Of a DNA stretch of 57,671 nt, positions 41,456 to 48,882 are shown in pieces; the stretch's first letter is position 1; every line of letters begins with the position of its first letter. The notes beneath the pieces are model-generated. The model did no database searches. It had not been told where the DNA came from and was given only the letters and a program-made list of their open reading frames with translations. Source of the stretch: Bacteriovorax stolpii (GTDB lineage: Bacteria > Bdellovibrionota > Bacteriovoracia > Bacteriovoracales > Bacteriovoracaceae); assembly GCA_945883845.1 (NCBI GenBank), contig CAMCYI010000022.1, forward strand, positions 1 through 57,671, written 5' to 3'. Made by a program: the position numbers and the translations under genes.

Positions 41456-41854
41456 ATGGCTAAGAAAGCAACAAAAAAAGCCCCTGCAAAAAAAGCAACA
41501 GCTAAAAAAGCTACTGCTAAGAAAGCTGCTCCAGCTGCTAAAAAAGCAACAGCTAAAAAAGCTACTGCTAAGAAAGCTCCTGCTGCTAAGAAAGCTAAAT
41601 CAGCTCGCAAGCCAAACGCTGCGTTCATGAAAGCTTTCACACCGTCAACTGAACTTGCTGCTGTAATCGGCGCAGCTGCTGCTGCTCGTACTGAAGTTGT
41701 AAAAAAACTTTGGGTTTACATCAAGAAGCACAATCTTCAGAACCCTAAGAACAAGAGAAACATTCTTGCTGACGAAAAACTTGCAAAAGTTTTCGGTAAG
41801 AAAGAAGTTACTATGTTCGAACTCGCTTCACTCATCGGGAAGCACCTTAAGTAA
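41456..41854 (+). CDS. SWIB domain protein with histone H1-like N-terminal tail
   Basis: A 132-residue protein. Residues 1-52 are almost entirely Lys and Ala (AKKATAKKA repeats), as in bacterial histone H1-like proteins; 60-132 form a SWIB/MDM2 domain (LWVYIKKHNLQNPKNKRN, LADEKLAKVFGKKEVTMFEL). In Chlamydia and some other bacteria SWIB domains occur with DNA-binding proteins. It is likely to bind and compact DNA. The tail is coded by near-perfect tandem DNA repeats of about 33 bp, which could vary in number. GGAGG lies five bases before the ATG, and a strong terminator follows. Confidence 0.93.
   Translation: MAKKATKKAPAKKATAKKATAKKAAPAAKKATAKKATAKKAPAAKKAKSARKPNAAFMKAFTPSTELAAVIGAAAAARTEVVKKLWVYIKKHNLQNPKNKRNILADEKLAKVFGKKEVTMFELASLIGKHLK
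41494..41578 (+). repeat. Direct repeat in the Lys/Ala tail
   Basis: The block starting GCAACAGCTAAAAAAGC and running through GCTACTGCTAAGAAAGC occurs twice, separated by a short GCTCCAGCTGCTAAAAAA unit. It codes for repeated AKKAT units. Confidence 0.7.
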
Positions 41855-41870
41855 TTTTTGATTTTCGAAG

Positions 41871-41903
41871 GGGCCGGCGAGAAATCGCTGGCCCTTTTTT
41901 TTT
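41871..41903 (+). terminator. Intrinsic terminator of the SWIB gene
   Basis: GGGCCGGCGA (41871-41880), GAAA, TCGCTGGCCC (41885-41894, one G-T pair), then nine T. Confidence 0.94.
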
Positions 41904-41937
41904 GTCTAAGGTTCTCTCAGCTCCACGCCTCTATAAG

Positions 41938-42008
41938 AATGGAAGATGTTGCAGAAAGTATCTTTCGTTGTGGCATCCGCGGGAGCGGAGCTCCCGCGGA
42001 TGTGTTTT
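41938..42008 (+). ncRNA. Candidate small RNA ending at a strong terminator
   Basis: A TATAAG box (41932-41937) lies 30 bp after the SWIB terminator. About 30-70 bp on, CATCCGCGGGAG (41974-41985) pairs perfectly with CTCCCGCGGATG (41991-42002), followed by TG and six T. No frame of note lies between. Either a short RNA is made or the hairpin is a second, fail-safe terminator. The -35 region is poor. Confidence 0.3.
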
Positions 42009-42010
42009 TT
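41974..42010 (+). terminator. Second strong intrinsic terminator downstream of the SWIB gene
   Basis: A 12-bp GC-rich stem with five-base loop, then TGTTTTTT. It faces plus; the SlyX-like gene that ends at 42024 runs the other way. Confidence 0.85.
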
Positions 42011-42023
42011 GGGAAGTGTTTTG

Positions 42024-42230
42024 TTAGTAGTGAGGCGGCTTATCATCTTGTAACGTTCTCGTTGGACTGACTCCACCTTCTACGTTCACATTTCTTTTTA
42101 AATCCAAAATTTCTTTCTCAAGTCTTTCGATCGTTTTCTGCTGTTGCACGACTATCTGGTTCAACTGATAAATGAAATCTTCCTGATGAGCAAACTTGAT
42201 TTCTAGGTTAATGATTCTTTCTTCACTCAA
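42024..42230 (-). CDS. slyX: SlyX-like coiled-coil protein
   Basis: A 68-residue protein with one long coiled coil (INLEIKFAHQEDFIYQLNQ, VVQQQKTIERLEKEILDL) and the PPHY C-terminus characteristic of SlyX. Function is not established in any species. The start is TTG at 42230, supported by AAGGAG seven bases upstream; there is no in-frame ATG before the coiled coil. Confidence 0.85.
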   Translation of the reverse strand: MSEERIINLEIKFAHQEDFIYQLNQIVVQQQKTIERLEKEILDLKRNVNVEGGVSPTRTLQDDKPPHY

Positions 42231-42379
42231 TTTCGGCTCCTTAGCAGGTACATTTGTTAGTCAGGTACCATGAAGGGAAATTTATGTCGTGTGGAAAAAA
42301 TCCCTGAAATCTGAGATAATACTCTCGTCACTGTTCCAGAACCCGTTCCAAAACAAATTCAGGCCAAAAGGAGTAAGTC

Positions 42380-42619
42380 ATGAAGAATGATTCAAAGTCC
42401 TTATGTACAGCCGAAGTTGATGTCGCCAACGCGAGTTTTGCAAAGCTCATAGAGCCTGGTATCGATTTTATGAATGAAATTGATGTCTGGGCCCAGATGG
42501 AATTCAAAGCTCGTCAGCAGATGAAATATCTAAAACAATTTGGTACTTCCCGCCCCAATGCGATCTCTACGCATACGAGTTCGTTTTTCTACTCCACCCG
42601 TCAGGCGATGGAAGATTAG
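42380..42619 (+). CDS. Small cytoplasmic protein, unknown function
   Basis: A 79-residue protein without signal peptide or recognised domain: charged and helical in the middle (FMNEIDVWAQMEFKARQQ) with a Ser/Thr-rich tail (STHTSSFFYSTRQ). AAAAGGAG lies before the ATG, which supports translation. No partner is evident from the neighbours. Confidence 0.62.
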   Translation: MKNDSKSLCTAEVDVANASFAKLIEPGIDFMNEIDVWAQMEFKARQQMKYLKQFGTSRPNAISTHTSSFFYSTRQAMED

Positions 42620-42674
42620 GCGTCATCCTGATTTCTCTGAACATGTAAGATTTCAGAACTTTTCTTTATAAAAA

Positions 42675-42705
42675 CTCCGGGCTAGCCTTAGTGCTCATCC
42701 CGGAG
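42675..42705 (+). promoter_or_regulatory. Hairpin that encloses the ribosome-binding site of the lipoprotein gene
   Basis: CTCCGGG (42675-42681) pairs perfectly with CCCGGAG (42699-42705). The right arm contains GGAG, the ribosome site five bases before the ATG at 42711, so the fold would block initiation. Whether it forms or is regulated is unknown. Confidence 0.45.
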
Positions 42706-42710
42706 CTTTC

Positions 42711-43121
42711 ATGCGCGTATTCATATTCATCCTTCTCACCCTTCTCATTTTCTCATGCGGCAAGGGAACCAAGTACAACTATACAAAAGTCGAAAAGAGT
42801 AAGTTCACGAACCTGGTGAACCAAAAGAACATCACTCGCAAACCAAATACGACTCTCGATAAAAAAATCTTCAACAACGACTACCCGATCGAAATCGCTT
42901 TATATAAGAATAATAAATTTTATTACAATCTTCCACGTCTCGGAGATGGCCAGGGCACCTGGTACTACCGCAATGGACACCTTGAACTCTCCGCCAAAAG
43001 AAAGATCTTCGACATGTATCTTGAGATCCACGCCGAAGATCTCAAGGCCGAAAACCTTCTCATCACATTCACAGATCGCTTCGGACGCAAGGTCCTGAAA
43101 GCCGAGAAAGACATTCAGTAA
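42711..43121 (+). CDS. Lipoprotein, unknown function
   Basis: A 136-residue lipoprotein with lipobox LLIFSCGK (C16). The mature part is basic at first (KVEKSKFTNLVNQKN) and then forms a small beta domain with GDGQGTWYYRNGHLELSAK. No family recognised. Its ribosome site lies inside a hairpin. Confidence 0.72.
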   Translation: MRVFIFILLTLLIFSCGKGTKYNYTKVEKSKFTNLVNQKNITRKPNTTLDKKIFNNDYPIEIALYKNNKFYYNLPRLGDGQGTWYYRNGHLELSAKRKIFDMYLEIHAEDLKAENLLITFTDRFGRKVLKAEKDIQ

Positions 43122-43214
43122 CTATCTCGTAATCAGATCAACACCATTGAATCTATATATTTAATGTTTTGCACACACAGCACTATAAGTTCTCAAACAC
43201 AACACGGAGAACTT

Positions 43215-43598
43215 ATGAGAACTGCACTTTTCGGTATCCTCGGCATCCTCGCACTCATGTCATTTAAAGCATCTGCGACAGTCATTGGCGTAGATTACCT
43301 CAACGACGATAAGTCACAGATCATCATCAACACTGGCCTTGGAGAAAGCGGCTTCTTCCACGCTTCTCACGTTTGCTTTACCGGTAAAACAAACAAAGAC
43401 TGTGCTGAGATCAGAAAAGAAGCGAAAGCATCGCAGGAGGCCTATGGCGATGGCGAGCACGGCTATTTCAGCGTGAAGAGCTGCGAAGCAGATGCAACAT
43501 CAATTCAGGTTTCATACGACCGCATTACAGATTATGGTGATGAAGTTGTGAACCTCGTGATCGAAGAGTGTTCATTGGAAATTAAAGCTCAAATTTAA
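43215..43598 (+). CDS. Small exported protein, unknown function
   Basis: A 127-residue exported protein with signal peptide MRTALFGILGILALMSFKASA. The mature part has four Cys (HVCFTG, KDCAEI, KSCEAD, EECSLE), likely two disulfides, and alternating strands. ACGGAGA lies upstream of the ATG. After its stop a coding-like stretch without start (PTGPIVYPKEVTLKVRG) runs to about 43690, perhaps a further decayed piece. Confidence 0.7.
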   Translation: MRTALFGILGILALMSFKASATVIGVDYLNDDKSQIIINTGLGESGFFHASHVCFTGKTNKDCAEIRKEAKASQEAYGDGEHGYFSVKSCEADATSIQVSYDRITDYGDEVVNLVIEECSLEIKAQI

Positions 43599-43674
43599 TC
43601 CGACCGGCCCGATCGTCTATCCGAAAGAAGTCACACTTAAAGTGAGAGGTGTTGCCATGCAGGGATTTTGTTCT

Positions 43675-44484
43675 TTAAAAGATAAGACTACAACAAGTCA
43701 GCGCCCCATCAGCTTTAAAAAATTCCGACATTCGAAGAACCTTAAGCTCCATGCCTCGCTCTTGGCATAGCTTCTTCAAAATTGATTCGCTCTCTGGAAA
43801 TCCCGCTTGCATGATCACCGTGGAATTAATGGAGAGAACATTGGCCGCCTCTTCATCCGGAAGCTCGATAATCGAGAAATGGGATTTGATCTCCATCTTC
43901 TCCTGAAGCTTTGAAAGAATGGTCTGAGAGGCAAAGGTCTTAGAAAATAGTAAAGTACGCTTATCGAAGGCACTCATCACTGATTTCAAATGCAAAGTTC
44001 CTGAGACCGGGACAGTGACGACAGGGACGTCACTAAAAATTTCAGCTAACTGCTGTGCTCCGCTTTCGTTTGTTCGCAGAGAAAGTCCGACAATCAGATG
44101 AGTGCCTGTATAAAGAACATCTCCACCGTCTACCGTACCTGGTCGTTTTATCTTTTTCGTTTGAATTCCACATTGTGTAAGCGTTTCGCTCACACACAAT
44201 TCTTCACCGACACGGGCCTTGGCACCGAGGTAAGAGATAGCCGCGGTTTGTCCGATGATTACAGCGGTGTCCTCAACGAAACAGCAATCTGGAAATGATT
44301 CATCTGCAGGAAGAACTGAAATTTTCAAACCTATCGACTTTAATAAATCAATATAGAGGTCATGCTGCTTTTGAGATTCAGCAACACTGAGAGGGACATC
44401 CGGTATTTCCTGCTTAAGACATTGTGAGAAGGAATCCGGCACGTGACGGACGATTGCTTGCTGGTAGGTGAAATATGCGCTCAT
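43675..44484 (-). CDS. Dimethylarginine dimethylaminohydrolase (DDAH) family protein
   Basis: A 269-residue enzyme of the amidinotransferase fold, expected to hydrolyse methylated arginine to citrulline and methylamine. DDAH landmarks in order: YQQAIVRHVPDS, FPDCCFVEDTAV, GTVDGGDVL, catalytic H165 in LHLKSV, and the nucleophile Cys in DGALTCCS at 264/265 near the C-terminus. It has no signal peptide. It stands alone, so its natural substrate (free methylarginine from protein breakdown, or another guanidine) is not fixed by context. Confidence 0.9.
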   Translation of the reverse strand: MSAYFTYQQAIVRHVPDSFSQCLKQEIPDVPLSVAESQKQHDLYIDLLKSIGLKISVLPADESFPDCCFVEDTAVIIGQTAAISYLGAKARVGEELCVSETLTQCGIQTKKIKRPGTVDGGDVLYTGTHLIVGLSLRTNESGAQQLAEIFSDVPVVTVPVSGTLHLKSVMSAFDKRTLLFSKTFASQTILSKLQEKMEIKSHFSIIELPDEEAANVLSINSTVIMQAGFPESESILKKLCQERGMELKVLRMSEFFKADGALTCCSLIF

Positions 44485-44570
44485 GGACGAGTCTTACCTT
44501 ACCTGAAACCTGTTGAGAAGGATAATGAACGAATAGTATCTAGTCTTCGAGTCAGATCCAGCTGCCATTT

Positions 44571-45110
44571 TTAGTAAGTAAATATCTTCTTCGAAATCAT
44601 TTTCACACCGTTCACCCAGCATTCCATCCCCAGTGTATCATCCGTCATTGCTGTCACTGATCCGGGCCAGTTCTGGGCCGTCATGATAGGTGTATCTTTG
44701 TCAGCAGCAGCACAGACGATGATGCGGTCAAAGCTTTCCGCATGAGCAACTTCACAATCAGGATTCGTTGCTCCGTGATCAGGATAGTCAGCACTCGGTT
44801 CGCACTCTGTTGCAAACACTCCGTCTTCTCCATAAACGAGAAACTCACGGCCATCGATTGTAATCACGTTCAAAGTTGTTCCTTTCGAAACTGATCCGTA
44901 TGAACTGACAACTGCAGATGAGCTGGATAGGTCGGCAATAACTTCGCCGTTATACAAGAGTTGGTTTGATGCAGGATAAGAGAAATCATCAACTACACTT
45001 TCTGCACCCACGCCGGGTCTAGATACAGACTTACCGCCTGAAGAGTGCTTCGAGTGTCTTCCGCAACTGAGCAGGGCAAGGGCAAAAAGGACAAGTATCA
45101 CTGGCTTCAT
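44571..45110 (-). CDS. Lipoprotein, unknown function
   Basis: A 179-residue lipoprotein with lipobox LALLSCGR (C16), a Ser/His/Gly linker, then a domain with four Cys (ATECEP, PDCEV, IVCAA, MECWV). The strand GTTLNVITIDGREFLVYGEDG is well formed. No family recognised. AGGAG precedes the ATG. Confidence 0.72.
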   Translation of the reverse strand: MKPVILVLFALALLSCGRHSKHSSGGKSVSRPGVGAESVVDDFSYPASNQLLYNGEVIADLSSSSAVVSSYGSVSKGTTLNVITIDGREFLVYGEDGVFATECEPSADYPDHGATNPDCEVAHAESFDRIIVCAAADKDTPIMTAQNWPGSVTAMTDDTLGMECWVNGVKMISKKIFTY

Positions 45111-45285
45111 AAGGTCTCCTGACCTAATAGAAGCAAGCGAAAGGCCAATATTTAAGTGGGCAAATACTTAAAACTTCGTAAGTCTTCGCCGAAGGAAGTG
45201 ACACTGGTAATGAAATAGCACTGCCCACGAACTGGACACTCTCCCTATTTTTTCAAAGACTGGCATCTTTGAGCCTAAGATCTTC

Positions 45286-45291
45286 CATAAT
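45286..45291 (+). promoter_or_regulatory. -10 box six bases before the macrodomain gene start
   Basis: CATAAT (45286-45291) then AGATCC and the ATG at 45298. No ribosome site is present. The -35 region is weak. Confidence 0.4.
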
Positions 45292-45297
45292 AGATCC

Positions 45298-45972
45298 ATG
45301 CTACGTCACTTTTTCCTCATTCTCTGCCTTGGATGCTTCGCCCAGTTCGCACTGGCGCTCGATACGATTTCCATGGTGGGTTGTGAGGATCTAAACTTCG
45401 TCCATAAAGAAAAAATTCTTCCGCGCGGATCAGCTCTCATTACGTCGTCAGGCAAGCTGAAAGACCAAGGCATCGTTGCCATCATTCACGCTGGCATGGC
45501 AAGTAGAGATAATCGCAATGACGAACCCTATAATCCAACGATTAAAAGTCTTCAGGATTCGATTATCAATTCGCTGATTCTGGCGGAAAGATTTCAATAC
45601 AAGAGAATTGCCGTTCCATTCATGGGCGGTGGAGTCTTCTTTAAAAATTTAAAAACTGATCAGGATGAGCTTGCATACATCATTGTGAAGACAGCTTATG
45701 AGCATGCGAATGGTTCTGAACTTGTTTTCTTAAGCATCGATCAGGATCAGGTCGATTCCTTCCGGGTAGCTGCCCGCAGAGTAAACTCTCCATCGATTAG
45801 TGTCGTGAAAGGATCAATCACGGATTTTAAAGTTCATCGAGCTTCAGCGATCGTGAATTCAGCAAATATGGAAATGCGGTTTGGAACTGGTTTGTCCGGT
45901 GCTATTGCAAAGGCCACGGGAAAGAAAAAAGAAATTGATGAAGAAGCGAAAAAAATGATTCTTTCCCTCTAA
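45298..45972 (+). CDS. Exported protein with macrodomain halves in swapped order
   Basis: A 224-residue exported protein (signal peptide MLRHFFLILCLGCFAQFALA). Residues about 38-156 resemble the second half of a macrodomain (RGSALITSSGKL, IVAIIHAG, SIINSLILAERFQYKRIAVPFMGGGVF); residues 166-220 resemble the first half (ISVVKGSITDFKVHRASAIVNSAN, GTGLSGAIAKATGKKKEID). The cut points complement each other, which suggests a circular permutation, or two truncated tandem copies. Macrodomains bind or cleave ADP-ribose. A secreted one is unusual. Activity is inferred. Confidence 0.72.
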   Translation: MLRHFFLILCLGCFAQFALALDTISMVGCEDLNFVHKEKILPRGSALITSSGKLKDQGIVAIIHAGMASRDNRNDEPYNPTIKSLQDSIINSLILAERFQYKRIAVPFMGGGVFFKNLKTDQDELAYIIVKTAYEHANGSELVFLSIDQDQVDSFRVAARRVNSPSISVVKGSITDFKVHRASAIVNSANMEMRFGTGLSGAIAKATGKKKEIDEEAKKMILSL

Positions 45973-46199
45973 GTCGATCTTCCTGCCTCAAGAATATTTT
46001 TATGTCTCAGGTCTTTTATCTCGACGTGCACTTCGTTCGTGCGCTTAGAGTTCACGCGCCAGACTTCTCTTTGTTCCGGAGTGAGTCCGCCTTTGTTCTT
46101 GGCGAAATTCTTATGTTCTTTTTTGAGGGTTTCGAGCTCTTTAGTGAGGGAATCCATGCGAGCTTTATCTTCTTTGCTTAAATACTTACTGTCTTCCAT
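45969..46199 (-). CDS. Small coiled-coil protein, unknown function
   Basis: A 76-residue, highly charged helical protein (MEDSKYLSKEDKARMDSL, KELETLKKEHKNFAK, EVHVEIKDLRHKN). AAAGAGG lies upstream of the ATG. It overlaps the macrodomain gene tail by four bases in convergent orientation. No family recognised. Confidence 0.6.
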   Translation of the reverse strand: MEDSKYLSKEDKARMDSLTKELETLKKEHKNFAKNKGGLTPEQREVWRVNSKRTNEVHVEIKDLRHKNILEAGRST

Positions 46200-46513
46200 C
46201 TGTGTGCCTCTTTTTCAGGCATCCTACGTGATGAAAATAAAAATGGCCATCCTAAGACGGCCATTTTTTGTTGTCTCTCCCGGCGTTTACGAGGTGAAAC
46301 CTGCGTAAGAAACCTTGAGGACTGATATCAGTGTAGGTTCACTCTCATTTTAGGTACAGACCTTTAACATGGATTTTACCTTGAGAATCTCACCTATTTT
46401 GCTCTGTTCTCTAAGAAGATGACAGTGTCGAAATCCTGTACAGGCATGAAATGAGTTCATGGTTGAGCCCACACCTGACCCTATCTGTTTAAACTGAGAT
46501 GAAGAGGTATGCA
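46200..46513. other. Gene-free gap with one terminator
   Basis: Apart from the hairpin at 46240-46269 I see no frame, RNA gene or clear promoter pair here. TTGAGC at 46463 may be a -35 box for the downstream gene. Confidence 0.4.
46240..46269. terminator. Bidirectional intrinsic terminator
   Basis: AAAATGGCC (46240-46248) pairs perfectly with GGCCATTTT (46259-46267), with T on both outward sides. On plus it would end transcripts from the macrodomain gene after running antisense to the gene at 45969-46199. Confidence 0.8.
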
Positions 46514-47125
46514 ATGTTTAAAATTTTGAGCTTTTTCGTGTTCTTTACGACTCTTCCAGTTTTCGCAGATATCTATACTCCGCAGGAAGCTTTTGCGGAC
46601 TTAACCTCGGAAAGACTTCAGTTCGTCGGCCGCGATTACCCGAATGCGGATCTTGGACCCGGTGGAAACTACGTTTGTATTTATAAAAACTCTAAAGTCT
46701 ATGTTCGTCACGAAGGCTGTCGTCCGACTTGGCAACAGACACTCTCAGTATTCTCTGCAAAGATTATTTCAAGAAACGGTGGACTCGTAGAAATCTATCT
46801 TGAGCACGATCGTGAAAGTTATAAGATTGCAGACGCAGGTCCTGAGTTTCAGGGAACGTGGAAACTCACCTCGACGAACACTGAAGCGTTTTTCGGCGAG
46901 CTTTCTTTCCGCGATCTTATCAGCATAGAGAGAAAGTCATGGAACCAGAATCACAACACGTGTTACATTTCAAAATCTTCAGTCTATCCAGAATCAAATG
47001 GAATTACGAAATGCAGAGGGACTGCTTCTGACGACAACGATGACATGACTCCGGTCTGGCAAAGTCCTTTTACTCATAGACTTATCGAAGTTCATGACAC
47101 CATTCTCAAAGCTCCACGCAAATAA
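46514..47125 (+). CDS. Exported protein, unknown function
   Basis: A 203-residue exported protein with signal peptide MFKILSFFVFFTTLPVFAD. Five Cys appear in the mature part (YVCIYKN, EGCRP, NTCYIS, TKCRG). The ATG at 46514 is chosen because AGAGG lies six bases before it; an ATG at 46499 has no ribosome site. No family recognised. A coding-like fragment without start follows at 47128. Confidence 0.7.
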   Translation: MFKILSFFVFFTTLPVFADIYTPQEAFADLTSERLQFVGRDYPNADLGPGGNYVCIYKNSKVYVRHEGCRPTWQQTLSVFSAKIISRNGGLVEIYLEHDRESYKIADAGPEFQGTWKLTSTNTEAFFGELSFRDLISIERKSWNQNHNTCYISKSSVYPESNGITKCRGTASDDNDDMTPVWQSPFTHRLIEVHDTILKAPRK

Positions 47126-47127
47126 AA

Positions 47128-47361
47128 ATTAACCGGCCTTCTGTCCAACGTCCCACAATCAGAAAAACAGATCTTCCTCATAAATTGCGCGAAGTGAAAG
47201 TTGATTTTTCAGCTGACCTCGCCTTCTTTGGCGCCAATGGAAATCCACTTTTCCAGATCAAGTCCGGCATTAACTATGTTTCGAAGGTTGAAGTGAAATT
47301 TACTGATGCGAAAGTCGAATTCATCGACGAGTTGGTGTTCTGGACATCTGGGAAACTTTGA
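47128..47361 (+). pseudogene. Coding-like fragment without start codon
   Basis: A frame of 77 codons, beginning three bases after a stop in another frame, ends at TGA 47359. The middle reads like a folded beta domain (REVKVDFSADLAFFGANG, NPLFQIKSGINYVSKVEVKF, FIDELVFWTSGKL). No start codon with ribosome site is seen. It may be the end of a decayed exported-protein gene. It fills most of the 373-bp gap; the rest shows nothing. Confidence 0.35.
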
Positions 47362-47498
47362 GTAAGAAAGCATTCAATCCAGGAAGTTTTAGGGGTTACG
47401 ATCCGAAACGTCTTAATTGATCCCGAGTCCCCTACTCCGGAATAGGTAGCTTTTTCAAGCTTTCTCCAAATCTCTGGAAATCAGATCTTGCTGACACC

Positions 47499-47792
47499 AT
47501 GAAAAAGTTCATTTTGATCGCATGCCTTATTTCTTGCTCAAGCGCAGTATTAGCAGGTGTCCCCGCTGCCTGTGATGCTAGAGCTTCGAGAGCCGTCGAG
47601 AAAGCAGAGCCGAACCGCTATGACAAAGATGGTTTCTGGACCAACGGCTGTGAGTTCGCTGAAAACAAAGGTGCTGTGATCTGTGAAGTTGTTGCGATGA
47701 AAGGTGACGAGGCCGCATCCGACACTTACAGAGTAGTGCTGAATAAAACCTGTACGAAAGTCTTCCGCGTTGAACTTACTGGCGAAGAATAA
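47499..47792 (+). CDS. Small exported Cys-containing protein
   Basis: A 97-residue exported protein (signal peptide MKKFILIACLISCSSAVLAG). The mature domain of about 77 residues has four Cys (AACDAR, NGCEFA, VICEVV, KTCTKV), probably two disulfides, with strands at the end. No recognised family and no strong ribosome site. Confidence 0.68.
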   Translation: MKKFILIACLISCSSAVLAGVPAACDARASRAVEKAEPNRYDKDGFWTNGCEFAENKGAVICEVVAMKGDEAASDTYRVVLNKTCTKVFRVELTGEE

Positions 47793-47812
47793 GAAAAAAT
47801 CTTCACGACTTT

Positions 47813-47855
47813 CAGCATCGGTAGTCTACCGCCAGAATTTGTGTCACCGGTGCTG
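47813..47855 (+). terminator. Possible terminator hairpin after the 47499 gene
   Basis: CAGCATCGGT (47813-47822) pairs with ACCGGTGCTG (47846-47855) with one G-T pair and a long loop; a loose T-rich stretch follows. Confidence 0.4.
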
Positions 47856-47896
47856 AGATCTATTTTCAGTTTAATAAAATATGTTAATCTGTATGT

Positions 47897-48769
47897 ATGA
47901 AATCATACCTTCTTGCTTTACTGGTCCTACCGTCACTTTCTTACGCCGCCTTCATCGGCACGATAGAATTCACACCACAGGAAATTTCAGAACATCAGAC
48001 AGACGTGAGTACCATCGTTCCAGCCGCTACCGAATGCCTGAACAAGACCTATGCGCATCACCTTTCTTTTCACCGTCGCTACGGTATTTCTCCTTACTAT
48101 GGTGACCAGTCAAAGTTCGGAAAATTAACTTATACAGAAAGACGCGCTTTTCTCAGGTCGATCGGAAAGAGCGAAGATCTCGTTAATCAGATGCAATCAA
48201 TTTCGTGTGTTGGACTCGCTATGAGATGTCTCTCTCAGGGCTTTGCTGCCGCCGGAAAGACGCCGATCTGGAAGCGTCTCGAAGCTCATTTAAAATTGAA
48301 TGCTGTTGATGGAACTGCACTTCAGTATTCTCTTCGTAAACTCGGTTGGAAAACTCTTTACTGGAATCCAAATACAACATTGAACAACCAGTGGGACAGC
48401 GAAGAAAAATTTCGCAATCCCGAAAACCTCGGACGCTCATGGGGCTACCATGCATACCGCTGGTCAACTGTGACAAAAAACATGAAGTATTATGATAATC
48501 CCGTGGATGATCGCGCCACACTCGTGAACTTCGGAACAAGACTTCCGAAAGTGTTCAAGCAAGTCCCCTTCTACCTGGGAAGTGCGCACACGGGTTATCA
48601 TGTTTTCCCTGGAACGTATGGGCAGGTCATTGAAAGCCATTCCCTTAGGGACATTCGTGATATTACGACGATTGAATCTTCAGAATTTAATCCATTAACT
48701 GAAACCGGCGGACCTCAGGGGACCATGTACTCTGGTCTGGTGGCCGTTCCTCCTGGATACGGAATCTAG
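47897..48769 (+). CDS. Exported protein with possible NlpC/P60-like Cys-His site
   Basis: A 290-residue exported protein (signal peptide MKSYLLALLVLPSLSYA). QSISCVGLAMRCL at about 100-112 could place a nucleophilic Cys (C104) at a helix start, and SAHTGYHVFPGTYGQVIESHS near 238-258 could supply the His, the usual order of NlpC/P60-like peptidases. The match is by pattern only; it may instead be a non-catalytic wall-related protein. TAATCT lies six bases before the ATG, and no ribosome site is seen. Confidence 0.6.
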   Translation: MKSYLLALLVLPSLSYAAFIGTIEFTPQEISEHQTDVSTIVPAATECLNKTYAHHLSFHRRYGISPYYGDQSKFGKLTYTERRAFLRSIGKSEDLVNQMQSISCVGLAMRCLSQGFAAAGKTPIWKRLEAHLKLNAVDGTALQYSLRKLGWKTLYWNPNTTLNNQWDSEEKFRNPENLGRSWGYHAYRWSTVTKNMKYYDNPVDDRATLVNFGTRLPKVFKQVPFYLGSAHTGYHVFPGTYGQVIESHSLRDIRDITTIESSEFNPLTETGGPQGTMYSGLVAVPPGYGI

Positions 48770-48882
48770 CGCCCAGTCGTTTGAGCGTGACACCAATCAG
48801 TGCTCGGCAAACGCGAGCGCTGCCTATACGTGACCCCTGCATCCAACCATGTCCAGCTCTCATGAATGAAGCGACAGAATAA

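Noticed and set aside
41425..41640. Minus-strand frame rich in Ala and Phe
   Set aside because: It is the antisense of the Lys/Ala-coding repeats of the SWIB gene; composition is forced by the other strand.
43599..43690. Coding-like stretch after the 43215 gene (PTGPIVYPKEVTLKVRG)
   Set aside because: Too short and partly overlapping the DDAH gene on the other strand; kept only as a remark.
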